From an uncultured Ignavibacteria bacterium (GTDB lineage Bacteria; Bacteroidota; Ignavibacteria; Ch128b), in the NCBI GenBank assembly GCA_937944105.1, contig CALDZP010000003.1:29480-93479 (forward strand): a stretch of 64,000 bases of DNA, written 5' to 3'. Below, piece after piece: positions 1 to 9,243 of the stretch. Within the stretch, counting starts at the first letter, position 1. The number at the start of each line of letters is the position of its first letter. A program made the translations under genes and the position numbers. The notes beneath the pieces are model-generated. The model searched no databases. It saw nothing but the letters and a program-made list of their open reading frames with translations, and was not told the DNA's origin.

Positions 1-358
1 CACTATAACTTAGCTTTGGAAAAGTTTTCTGATTTAATTTATATGATAAAAAAATCAAATAAAGTTTTTTTGATTTTAAATTTAGAGCTTCAATCAACGA
101 GTGTTTATTTAATCGATAAATTTCACGCAAAATCCTTTTTAATCGATTTCTCCAGACAGCTTTTCCACTTTTCCTGCTTACTGCAAAAGCAATTTGTATA
201 TAACTCTTTACTGGATTCTCAGAATTCAGATCTTCAATAATAAAAGAACATTTAAGTTTTTGACTTTTGGGAGATATTTTCTTTCCAGATAATAGTGTTC
301 TTTCAAAAACTTTTTTAGACTTGATTTTTTCACTTTTGGGAAAGCGAAAATGATTCAA
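1..358 (-). CDS. rnpA: Ribonuclease P protein component (partial, truncated by window start)
   Basis: Not in ORF track. Minus-strand translation from TTG at 358: LNHFRFPKSEKIKSKKVFERTLLSGKKISPKSQKLKCSFIIED...IAFAVSRKSGKAVWRNRLKRILREIYRLNK..., with the RnpA hallmark RNxxKRxxRE, directly downstream of rpmH. Confidence 0.88.
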   Translation of the reverse strand, partial: MNHFRFPKSEKIKSKKVFERTLLSGKKISPKSQKLKCSFIIEDLNSENPVKSYIQIAFAVSRKSGKAVWRNRLKRILREIYRLNKHSLIEALNLKSKKLYLIFLSYKLNQKTFPKLSYS

Positions 359-363
359 ATTTT

Positions 364-510
364 TTATTTCTCGTCACTGACAGTTAATTTTTTTCTACCT
401 TTGGCTCTTCTTCTTTTAAGTACCGCTCTTCCATCTTTTGATTTCATTCTTGCTCTGAAACCATGAGTTCTTCTTCGTCTTGTTCTACTCGGTTGATATG
501 TCCTTTTCAT
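364..510 (-). CDS. rpmH: 50S ribosomal protein L34
   Basis: Not in ORF track (48 aa). Minus-strand translation [48 protein letters not shown] is a canonical L34. Confidence 0.95.
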   Translation of the reverse strand: MKRTYQPSRTRRRRTHGFRARMKSKDGRAVLKRRRAKGRKKLTVSDEK

Positions 511-803
511 CGATTTCCTTTCTATTTAATTACTAATTACCACCTTTAATTAAAATGAGAAATATGCTTTATATTGATGAATTTTGTTAATAAGATACGA
601 CAAAAATAAAAATATTTTGATTGAGTAAAAAATTTGGTAATCGAAGTTATTTTTTCACAATTAAATTTCTATTCACTTTACTAGATACTCTTAGCAATTA
701 AAAAATTCACATCTCCATTTATTTTAATTGAATTTAATTGGAACTTTTGAATCCAGTAACTTGAAAATCCTGATGAAGTTTCCTCATTTATCAATAAATT
801 TTT

Positions 804-2261
804 TTAATGCTCAATTCTTTTAATTTTAATTATCTTCCCATTGACTATAATATACCTCACATTACTTTCTCTATCTTTCAAGATAAAATTTGCAGAGTGT
901 CCAAGTATATTTTTGGATTCCCTTAATGGATATTTTGTTGTGCTTATCATTAAATCAAGTAAAGAATTCTCTTCAATACTCTCAAAATTTCCTTGATAAA
1001 TTATGGTTGTATAGCCTTGTTTCATAAGATCATCTGTTTTTAATTTTTTCAATTGAGAATAATCAGTTAATACCTTCTCATAAATTTTTCCGATCTCAAT
1101 CTTTAATTTTTGTGCGTCAAAAGTATCAAAACCTGAAAAAGTAGAAAGATCACCAATGTCAGTTACTGAATATTCTTTAATATAACGATTTCTAAGTGAA
1201 TCGAATTTCTCAGAATATGAGATCCCCAGATCAACTAAATATTCCACTGAATCTTTTTCAATGATTACATTTTTCACCAGTAAATCGAAAAAGCGTCTTT
1301 CATTTTCAGGAATTTCAAAATAAGTATCGATTAATCTGGTTGAGAATAAATTATAAGCAATTGAATAAACTGAACCAATCAAAGCCAGAAAATTCATTTT
1401 GCGAATTTCTTGTTTTTCGAAATCATTAAAGTATCCACCTGATTCAATTAAAATTGTACTGCTTCCCCATTTCTGGAAATTATCACCAAAAGCTCTTGGT
1501 TCAAACTCATCATCATAACGAGCTACTACACCTGGATAAAATTTTTCAATAATGTCTTTTATTTCTACACAAATTTGAATTGCCCTTTTTCTTACTTCAT
1601 TAATGTTCCTTTCGTAATCATAAGCTGGAGCGAGCAAAGCAATTGCAGCAGGTTTACCAGTTTTTCCAACTGAATAATTTGAGTATTGATCATGAAGATT
1701 AAAGGCAAAATCAGGTTGAATGTCATCCCGAATTTTTTTGAGAAATCTTCCTTCAGGAGTTTGAAGTCGCAATGCATCACGATTTATATCAATTTCCTGA
1801 TAGTTTCTTCTCTCGAACTTTTTCGCTCCATCTGGATTTAAAATTGGAATGATATAAAGTGAGATTTTATTTCTTAAACTTTCAGCAAATTCTTTTTTTT
1901 GATTTAAATAATTTATTACATCAAGCAAAGCCAGTGAAGCAGTTGATTCATCACCATGCATTTGAGACCACATCAGAATTTTTGTTTTTCCATCGCCAAA
2001 ACGAATTAGTTTTATTTCCTGTTTCTTAAATGATTTTCCTATTAATTCAGAACTAAATATTCCTTTACTTTCTACAATTAATGAATCTAAAATTTGATGA
2101 TAAAATTGGATATCGAAACGTTTAGTTTGAATTTGCTTTATTTTGTATCTCGAGTAATTCGAGTAAAGATCAGTGATTAAATCTTTGAAAGATTTTTCAT
2201 TTATTTGTGAAAATAAATTAATTCTCATGATTAATAGTGTGAAAATTATTAGTAATTTCAT
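804..2261 (-). CDS. M14 family zinc carboxypeptidase-like protein, secreted
   Basis: Signal peptide; HxxE-like zinc motif in 'WSQMHGDESTASLALLDVINYL', 'IPILNPDGAKKFERRN', 'NLHDQ'. Confidence 0.8.
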   Translation of the reverse strand: MKLLIIFTLLIMRINLFSQINEKSFKDLITDLYSNYSRYKIKQIQTKRFDIQFYHQILDSLIVESKGIFSSELIGKSFKKQEIKLIRFGDGKTKILMWSQMHGDESTASLALLDVINYLNQKKEFAESLRNKISLYIIPILNPDGAKKFERRNYQEIDINRDALRLQTPEGRFLKKIRDDIQPDFAFNLHDQYSNYSVGKTGKPAAIALLAPAYDYERNINEVRKRAIQICVEIKDIIEKFYPGVVARYDDEFEPRAFGDNFQKWGSSTILIESGGYFNDFEKQEIRKMNFLALIGSVYSIAYNLFSTRLIDTYFEIPENERRFFDLLVKNVIIEKDSVEYLVDLGISYSEKFDSLRNRYIKEYSVTDIGDLSTFSGFDTFDAQKLKIEIGKIYEKVLTDYSQLKKLKTDDLMKQGYTTIIYQGNFESIEENSLLDLMISTTKYPLRESKNILGHSANFILKDRESNVRYIIVNGKIIKIKRIEH

Positions 2262-2304
2262 TCTATACTTCTATTCAATATTTTCGTTACAAAATTAATC
2301 AATA

Positions 2305-2856
2305 ATGGAGTTTAATATGGCAACAGATAAATTAAAAATTGGAGATAAAGCACCTGATTTCAAGTTAATTGGAGTAGATGATAGATACTATACACTCGAT
2401 TCATTTAATGATAAAAAATTACTTTGCATAATCTTCAGCTGTAATCATTGCCCATATGTAAAGGCTTACGAGAATAGAATAATTGCAATTCAAAAAGAAT
2501 TTGAAAATGATTTACAAATTGTTGCAATTAATTCAAATGATGAAATTAACTACCCAGAAGATTCGTTCGAAGAAATGAAAAAACGAGCAAAGGAAAAGAG
2601 TTTTAATTTTCCATACTTAAGAGATGCTGATCAATCAGTTGCTGAGGCTTATGGTGCAACTCATACCCCAGAGATATTTTTATTCGATTCTGAAAGAAGA
2701 TTACAATATCATGGTAAGATTGATGACAACTGGAATTATCCAAATCAGGTGAAAGAACATTATTTAAGGAATGCAATTAAATCTTTGCTGGATGGAAAAG
2801 AAATAGAAACAAAGGAGACATATTCAATTGGTTGCACGATTAAATGGAAAGTATAG
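2305..2856 (+). CDS. Thioredoxin-like / AhpC-TSA family protein (start may be 2317)
   Basis: 'GDKAPDFKLIGVDDRYYTLDSF...FSCNHCPYVKAYENR', 'YGATHTPEIFLFD' typical of the thioredoxin-like 'CNHCPYV' family. Confidence 0.85.
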   Translation: MEFNMATDKLKIGDKAPDFKLIGVDDRYYTLDSFNDKKLLCIIFSCNHCPYVKAYENRIIAIQKEFENDLQIVAINSNDEINYPEDSFEEMKKRAKEKSFNFPYLRDADQSVAEAYGATHTPEIFLFDSERRLQYHGKIDDNWNYPNQVKEHYLRNAIKSLLDGKEIETKETYSIGCTIKWKV

Positions 2857-2969
2857 TGAAATCTAATTCATTAAACATTTCGATAAAGATTTAATTGAGA
2901 TTTAAATATCCTTCAAGCTTTTATAGAAAGGGAAAATAATTTTAATTAATTCTTGAATTGTTTCTGATC

Positions 2970-3575
2970 TTAAATTGTAAACCCGAAGTTTAATGTAATA
3001 AAAATTCCGCCGAGATCTTTTCGCTTAAATCCTTCGAGATTTTCAATACCGTTTTTGAAGAAATGAATGAATTGATATTTAACAGTAATTCCAATGGGAT
3101 TTTTTCTATCATAACCAAAATATGCACCTAAACCGACAGAACCACCCAGAGTAAATTTCGCCTGAGCATATTTGAAACTACTGAAAAATTCATATTTATA
3201 CGGAGTTGTAATAGCCATAGCTGGACCAATGGAAAATTGAACAAAAGGTCTAAAGTTATCTAAAATATCATCTTTGAAAAGTCTATACTTCATTCCTAAG
3301 TTCAGTGGCATAATAAATACTCTATTTTTCTTTCCAACGACATAAACATTCCCCCAGTAATCATAATATTCAAACTCTTGAGCATCTTTTGATTCTGAGA
3401 ACATCAAATCGCTTGAAAAGGAAAGAGTTGGAGTAATTTCTTTATTGTAAGTTAGACCAATTCCCAGCCCGCCTTCAGAGAAATGCAAATCAAAATACAT
3501 ATTTGTGTACAATCTTTCTTGAGCGTGTAAAGAAAAAAAGCTCAAGAGAATTAGAATAAAAATTAAACTTTTCAT
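2970..3575 (-). CDS. Outer-membrane beta-barrel family protein
   Basis: Signal peptide, alternating aromatic/hydrophobic strands, C-terminal 'GGIFITLNFGFTI'. Confidence 0.6.
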   Translation of the reverse strand: MKSLIFILILLSFFSLHAQERLYTNMYFDLHFSEGGLGIGLTYNKEITPTLSFSSDLMFSESKDAQEFEYYDYWGNVYVVGKKNRVFIMPLNLGMKYRLFKDDILDNFRPFVQFSIGPAMAITTPYKYEFFSSFKYAQAKFTLGGSVGLGAYFGYDRKNPIGITVKYQFIHFFKNGIENLEGFKRKDLGGIFITLNFGFTI

Positions 3576-3656
3576 GATTAATTAACCTTTAGAATTTTGA
3601 TTATCTCAAATCGAAAATACACAAAGATATATTTAACAACACATCTCAAACATAAG

Positions 3657-4838
3657 TTAATTAGTCACTCTCAGCAACATAAATTTTAAGTATCGTGTTT
3701 CTGGCATTCTTGGATGAACAGGATGATCAATGGCTGGTCCACCGATTTTCAAAATTTGATACTGCCGCCCTGCTTTCAATGCCGCAGTTAAAACAATTTC
3801 CTGGAAATCACTCTCACTCATATGATGAGAACATGAAGATGTTAAAATGTATCCCCCCGTTTTAATCATGTGAAATGCATGATTGTTTATAACATAATAA
3901 CCTTTCTTTGCCTGAGGAACATTCTTTTTTGTTTTTGTAAAAGATGGTGGATCGAGATTAATAACATCAAATTTTTTATTTTCTTTTTTAAGCATCTTCA
4001 GGTAATCAAATGCATCATCTTTAACAAATTCAATTTTATCCAGATCAAAACCATTTAATTCAACATTTTCCTTAAACCTTTGAAGCGACTCCTGTGAAAT
4101 ATCAATTGAAGTAACTTTTTTTGCCCCACCGAGTAAAGCAGAAAGAGAGAAACCACCTTCGTTACAAAATACATCGAGCACTTCAGCATCTTTTGAAATA
4201 TCAATTAAGAGATGCCGATTTTCAGTTTGATCAAGATAAATTCCAGTTTTCTGTCCTTTGAGTAAATTAACTTTCATTTTTAATTTGCCATCAAAAATTA
4301 TCTCCTCTACTTCTTCTCCAAACAAAACTTTAGTAAATCTTGGAAGTCCCTCGAGTTCTCTGGCAGTTGTATCATTTCTAAGTATAATATTTTTAGCGTT
4401 ATAATCCCTGACAAGTAAACTTGTTATTATATCAAGATAGTTTTCCATTCCTGCTGAATTTAGCTGTATTGAGAAACTGTCATTGTACTTATCAATAACA
4501 AGTCCAGGGAGAAAATCACTTTCGCTATGCACCAACCTGTAGGCTGTTCTATTTTTACAAAGATTTTCTCTAATTTCATAAGCTGCTTTTAATCTCTTAG
4601 AGAAAAATTCCCTATCAATTGGCTCTTTCTTTTTTGTGAGCAATCGAACTACAATTAAAGAATTAGGATTATAAAAACCAGTTCCAAAAAATTCATTTTT
4701 TGAATCTACCAGATTAACCAAACAACCAACTGGCAAAGAAGTATTAACTTTTTCAAGTTCATTACTATAAACCCACAGATGACCTGCTTTGACTCTCTTC
4801 TCATGTCCCTTTTTCAACTTAAGTACTGGATACTCCAT
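3657..4838 (-). CDS. rlmI: Class I SAM-dependent rRNA methyltransferase (RlmI/RlmK-like)
   Basis: N-terminal PUA-like 'KKGHEKRVKAGHLWVYSNEL', 'GQKTGIYLDQTENR', 'DVFCNEGGFSLSALLGGAKKVTSIDIS', 'NLDPPSF'. Confidence 0.88.
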   Translation of the reverse strand: MEYPVLKLKKGHEKRVKAGHLWVYSNELEKVNTSLPVGCLVNLVDSKNEFFGTGFYNPNSLIVVRLLTKKKEPIDREFFSKRLKAAYEIRENLCKNRTAYRLVHSESDFLPGLVIDKYNDSFSIQLNSAGMENYLDIITSLLVRDYNAKNIILRNDTTARELEGLPRFTKVLFGEEVEEIIFDGKLKMKVNLLKGQKTGIYLDQTENRHLLIDISKDAEVLDVFCNEGGFSLSALLGGAKKVTSIDISQESLQRFKENVELNGFDLDKIEFVKDDAFDYLKMLKKENKKFDVINLDPPSFTKTKKNVPQAKKGYYVINNHAFHMIKTGGYILTSSCSHHMSESDFQEIVLTAALKAGRQYQILKIGGPAIDHPVHPRMPETRYLKFMLLRVTN

Positions 4839-5039
4839 AATTCCTGCTCTCCTTTTGTTATTATGGATAGAGTTTAATAGATTTTACAGAACGAAAAATC
4901 TGAATCGTTCTATTAACTGGAATAATCGGTATCTTACAGGTAAGAATACCTGGGATACAGGAAAAATTTATCCAGTTTTTACAAAATTAATTAATCTAAA
5001 ATTCTTTAAGAAAATAAATTAAAAGGAGGTAAATATCTA

Positions 5040-5552
5040 ATGCCTGTAAATCTTGAAATTAAAGTTCCTGTCAAAAACCTTAAAAAATTAAAAATTTTAG
5101 TAGAAAAAGAAGGCGGGGAGTTGATTTATTCATCAAAACAAATTGATGTTTATTACAAACTAAACAACGGAAGATTAAAAGTCAGGGATTCATCTAAAGG
5201 AGAAAAATCTGTAATTTTCTATAGAAGAGTTGAAGATGGTTCTGAAAGATGGTCAAATTTTGAAGTAATTCCAGTTACTAATCCCAAAAACTGGATTAAA
5301 TTTTTTGATAATTTTCTTGAAAGATTGGTGGTCGTTGATAAACATAGAACTCTTTATCACTTAAAAAATACTCGAATTCATTTCGATAAAGTTAAAGGAT
5401 TAGGAAACTTTGTTGAACTTGAAACTAAAGTTGTCAATGGAAAATTAAAAGCTAAGAAAGAGTTTCAACAGATAATGAAATTACTGAATTTAAATCACGA
5501 TGAACAGATATTAAATTCTTATTCTGATTTACTTTTAATGAAAGGTCAATAA
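5040..5552 (+). CDS. CYTH-domain (class IV adenylate cyclase-like) protein
   Basis: 'NLEIKVPVKN' EIK signature, 'VDVYY...GRLKVRDS', 'GNFVELETKV'; AAAAGGAGG ribosome-binding site upstream. Confidence 0.8.
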   Translation: MPVNLEIKVPVKNLKKLKILVEKEGGELIYSSKQIDVYYKLNNGRLKVRDSSKGEKSVIFYRRVEDGSERWSNFEVIPVTNPKNWIKFFDNFLERLVVVDKHRTLYHLKNTRIHFDKVKGLGNFVELETKVVNGKLKAKKEFQQIMKLLNLNHDEQILNSYSDLLLMKGQ

Positions 5553-8500
5553 ATGTATATTTACTCGAAAAGTTATGATCCTGATTTAAATCCATTTTCA
5601 ACGATAAATAATAGAATAAATAATGAAGATTACTTCTCTTTCATTTATGTCGTTCCTACAAGAAGAAAGGTTCGATATTTAATTCGAGAATTAATTGAAC
5701 TTTCGCCAAAAAGATTAATACCCGAATTACACTTATTTACAATTGGTGACCTTGCAGAGGAAATCTTTAAAGGAAAGTTTAAAAGTCTAACAAAAATTTC
5801 TTCTTCACTTCAATTTTTCTTAATTAAAAAACTTTTGAAGGAAATTGAATTAAAATATTTTTCCACAAAAGAGAAATACATTTCCAATGGATTGGTTGAT
5901 TTAATTATCGCAGTTATTACAAGATTAAAAGAAATTGGAGTTTCAAATGTCGCATTTAAAAAAGAAATAGAACAGCTTCAAGGATATAACCGACTCAAAG
6001 CTGAAGATATAAGCAATATATACGACTCTTACCAATTACTTTTACAAGAACTTAAACTTTACGAAACTGGCGATATTTACCTGAACATTAATCAATTTAA
6101 TAACGACGAGATAGGTCAAATTTTCAGGGGCGTTTTTCCCGATGTAAACTATTTATTAATAACTGGATTTAATGAATTTACTCGACCCGAATTAATGTTA
6201 ATAGGCTCTCTCTCTAAAGTCAAAAATCTTGAAATGATCATCACATTAGATTTTAATGAAGATAACAAAGAAATTTTCGGTAACTTATTTGAAACTCACC
6301 AGCATTTAGTTGCAACTGGCTTTAATTTTTACACTACCGATAACTTCGAAAAAAAAGGAGAATTTCATCAACACATTAAAAAGAATTTATTTAAATCATC
6401 AAATGAAAATAAAATTGAGACAAAAAATATTTTTAAGTTTACAGGTTTAGACGCAAGAGACGAAATTGAAACAATTGCTAAAATTATAAAACTCAAAGTG
6501 ATTGAAAATCCAGAATTTGATTTGAGTAGAGTATGCATTGCTATAAAAGGTATTAAGGAATACGCTAATCTTATAAGAGAAATTTTTTATAAATATGGAA
6601 TTCCTGTAAATGTAACAGATCGTTATTATCTTAAAAATTCAGCACCTATAATCTCAATAATCAGATTACTCGATCTAATTCGAAAAGACTTTTTTTATGA
6701 AGATCTATTTTATGTTTTACGCTCTCCATATTTTGATTTTTCTTTCATTGATATAAAAAATCTCAGAAAATGCCTGGAGCTTATAAAAATAACTCAAGGT
6801 AAAGAAAGAATCTTAAAATCAATAGATTCACGAGTAAATTATCTAATGAATATTGATGTTGAAGAAAAAGAAAATAGAGACATTGAAATTCAGCAACTTT
6901 TAAGAGCAAAAGAAGATTTTGAATTACTTTTCAAGTTAATTGAACCACTCTCCGACAACCAAAGTCCAAAGGACTTTATTCAAAAATTAAATTCTATAAT
7001 TCATCAACTAAGAGTGTATGAGAAAATTTTTGAAACACAGTTGCCATTGGACGAAGAAATTAATTTAATTACCTATTCAAAAGATATTCGTTCATTAAAT
7101 TTATTTGAATCCATACTCGAAGAACTCGATTACACATTTGAAAAACTCAATCTCCAGAATCAACTATTATCATTTGATCGATATTATGATTTTATCACAA
7201 CTGCAATATTTGGTACGAGGTATAACATTAAAGAACGATGGGGGTATGGCGTTCTGGTAACTTCTCCCGAAGAAATTAGAGGACTTTCATTTTCAATTTT
7301 ATTTCTTCCTGGACTTGAAAACGGATTATTTCCATCTCGTTACATCCCTTTAATTTTTCTTGAAGATAAATTCATAAGAAATGAACAGCAAAAATTGCTT
7401 GAGGATCGATATTTATTTTACCAGTGCCTTAATGCGTTTGAAAACGAACTCTATTTATCCTATCCCCGACAGGATGAAAAAAAAGAAAAAATAGTTTCCG
7501 ATTTTTTAGTAGAACTCGAAAAACTATGTACAATTAAAGAATTGAACAGATCGGAACTTGATAGGTTTATTTTTTCTGAATCAGAATTATTTGAAAAATA
7601 TTCTGTAAATGATCTTCTAGATTTATCACGTGAACGAAGAGAATTATTTGCAAAAATCTCGAGAGTTCAGGAAACCATTTTGCGCATCAAAAAAAGAATC
7701 GAAAATCAATTAAATGAAGAAGGAAACGAATATTGTGGAATTATCACCGACCCAATTTTATTAGAAAAACTTTATCTAAATTTCTCTAACAAATACTTTT
7801 CAATCACTGAACTTGAGACATACGCACAATGCCCCTTCAAATATTTTCTAAATTATATTATTCAACCGGAATTTGAAGAAAAAATCGAAGAAGATATTCA
7901 AAGAAATGAGTTTGGGATAATAATACATCAAATTCTTTTTAGATTCTTGCAAAAATTAAAAACAGAAAACCGTAATTTTTATGAAGAATTGAAAAATAAT
8001 CGTGAAAGATTATCTCAGGAACTTAAAGAGATTGCCCGAGACATTATCAAAATTTACGAGAGATTAAATCCATTCTTTTTCTTAACTGAAGAAATTATTT
8101 TAGGTGCAAGTAAAATTCCGTCAATTCTCGATCAATTTATTGAGCTTGAATTCAATCAAATAGATTCATCAAATAAACTTCTACCTTCTTATTTTGAATT
8201 ACCCATTGAAAAGGAAATTTCAGATCAAGAATTTGAATTAAGATTGAGAGGGAAAATAGACAGAATTGATATTGATAATACCAACAATCAATTCAAAGTA
8301 ATCGATTACAAAACAGGTGAGCCCCCTTCAAAAAGAGATTATGATGATAATATTTCGTTTCAATTACCCTTATATCTCATACTTGTTAGTTCACATTTAA
8401 AATCAATCAACGACAAACTCGAAATCCGAGATGCAGAGTTCATTAAACTTGCTCCAAAGAAAAAAGACAATGTAAAAAGAATTTCATTTCTAGAAAATTT

Positions 8501-8705
8501 TATTCAAGGAAGAGATATAAACTCAGAATTACAGAAAATTTTGAAAATAATTGCAGAATTAATTATAAAAATTAAAAATGGGAAGTTTAATCTTACTACA
8601 ATTCAAAATTACGAGCAGAGAATTTGCAAACGATGTAACTATCAAAACATTTGTCGAATTGATATAATCAGGAAGGAAGCTATAAATTCAACTGCTATTT
8701 CCTGA
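5553..8705 (+). CDS. PD-(D/E)XK nuclease family protein, AddB-like
   Basis: 'GVLVTSPEEIRGLSFSILFLPGLENGLFPSR', 'FSITELETYAQCPFKYFLNY', 'LRGKIDRIDI...FKVIDYKTGEPP' nuclease core, C-terminal 'CKRCNYQNICR' Fe-S cysteines. Confidence 0.85.
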   Translation: MYIYSKSYDPDLNPFSTINNRINNEDYFSFIYVVPTRRKVRYLIRELIELSPKRLIPELHLFTIGDLAEEIFKGKFKSLTKISSSLQFFLIKKLLKEIELKYFSTKEKYISNGLVDLIIAVITRLKEIGVSNVAFKKEIEQLQGYNRLKAEDISNIYDSYQLLLQELKLYETGDIYLNINQFNNDEIGQIFRGVFPDVNYLLITGFNEFTRPELMLIGSLSKVKNLEMIITLDFNEDNKEIFGNLFETHQHLVATGFNFYTTDNFEKKGEFHQHIKKNLFKSSNENKIETKNIFKFTGLDARDEIETIAKIIKLKVIENPEFDLSRVCIAIKGIKEYANLIREIFYKYGIPVNVTDRYYLKNSAPIISIIRLLDLIRKDFFYEDLFYVLRSPYFDFSFIDIKNLRKCLELIKITQGKERILKSIDSRVNYLMNIDVEEKENRDIEIQQLLRAKEDFELLFKLIEPLSDNQSPKDFIQKLNSIIHQLRVYEKIFETQLPLDEEINLITYSKDIRSLNLFESILEELDYTFEKLNLQNQLLSFDRYYDFITTAIFGTRYNIKERWGYGVLVTSPEEIRGLSFSILFLPGLENGLFPSRYIPLIFLEDKFIRNEQQKLLEDRYLFYQCLNAFENELYLSYPRQDEKKEKIVSDFLVELEKLCTIKELNRSELDRFIFSESELFEKYSVNDLLDLSRERRELFAKISRVQETILRIKKRIENQLNEEGNEYCGIITDPILLEKLYLNFSNKYFSITELETYAQCPFKYFLNYIIQPEFEEKIEEDIQRNEFGIIIHQILFRFLQKLKTENRNFYEELKNNRERLSQELKEIARDIIKIYERLNPFFFLTEEIILGASKIPSILDQFIELEFNQIDSSNKLLPSYFELPIEKEISDQEFELRLRGKIDRIDIDNTNNQFKVIDYKTGEPPSKRDYDDNISFQLPLYLILVSSHLKSINDKLEIRDAEFIKLAPKKKDNVKRISFLENFIQGRDINSELQKILKIIAELIIKIKNGKFNLTTIQNYEQRICKRCNYQNICRIDIIRKEAINSTAIS

Positions 8706-9156
8706 CAATTGTCAACATCGTTTTATTTTCTTGCTTAGAAAGAATTACCGAAAGATCCTTCAATCCTTTCCAGTTAAACATAACCATATTCCCAAGTTCC
8801 GCTTTTGAAAAATTCTTAGAAAATTTTTTCTCAAGAGCATTTAATAAAATTTCAAAAAGTAGATCAGCTTCTTTAGAATTTTCTTTCCCATTCATTATAA
8901 CTTTCCCTTTTTGTGAACCATCAACATCAAATAGATAACCAACTTTAATTGAAACCGGGTTAAGATAATCGAAGTAAACAACGCTTTTGAATTTCAGAAT
9001 TGTGGTCTCTTCTATCTCTTTATTTTTTAATTTCAAATGGATCGTCTTGTAATCATAATTAAAAGGTTCATCAAGAAATTGCTCAAGAGAAAATTGAGCC
9101 ACTAAAGACTGATTAATAAAAAGACAGGTAATTGATATGATTAAAAATCTTAACAT
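8695..9156 (-). CDS. Hypothetical secreted protein
   Basis: ORF with signal peptide; 8-11 bp overlap with the convergent nuclease gene. Confidence 0.55.
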   Translation of the reverse strand: MLRFLIISITCLFINQSLVAQFSLEQFLDEPFNYDYKTIHLKLKNKEIEETTILKFKSVVYFDYLNPVSIKVGYLFDVDGSQKGKVIMNGKENSKEADLLFEILLNALEKKFSKNFSKAELGNMVMFNWKGLKDLSVILSKQENKTMLTIVRK

Positions 9157-9243
9157 TTTTTCCTCAATGATTTATAAATTTTAATTAGTTAAAAAAATAT
9201 TTGTTCCTGGAATTTCATTTCTCCTAGCCTGTTAATTTTTTAA

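Noticed and set aside
511-803. AT-rich intergenic region beside rpmH as oriC
   Set aside because: No recognisable DnaA-box cluster; the whole genome is AT-rich
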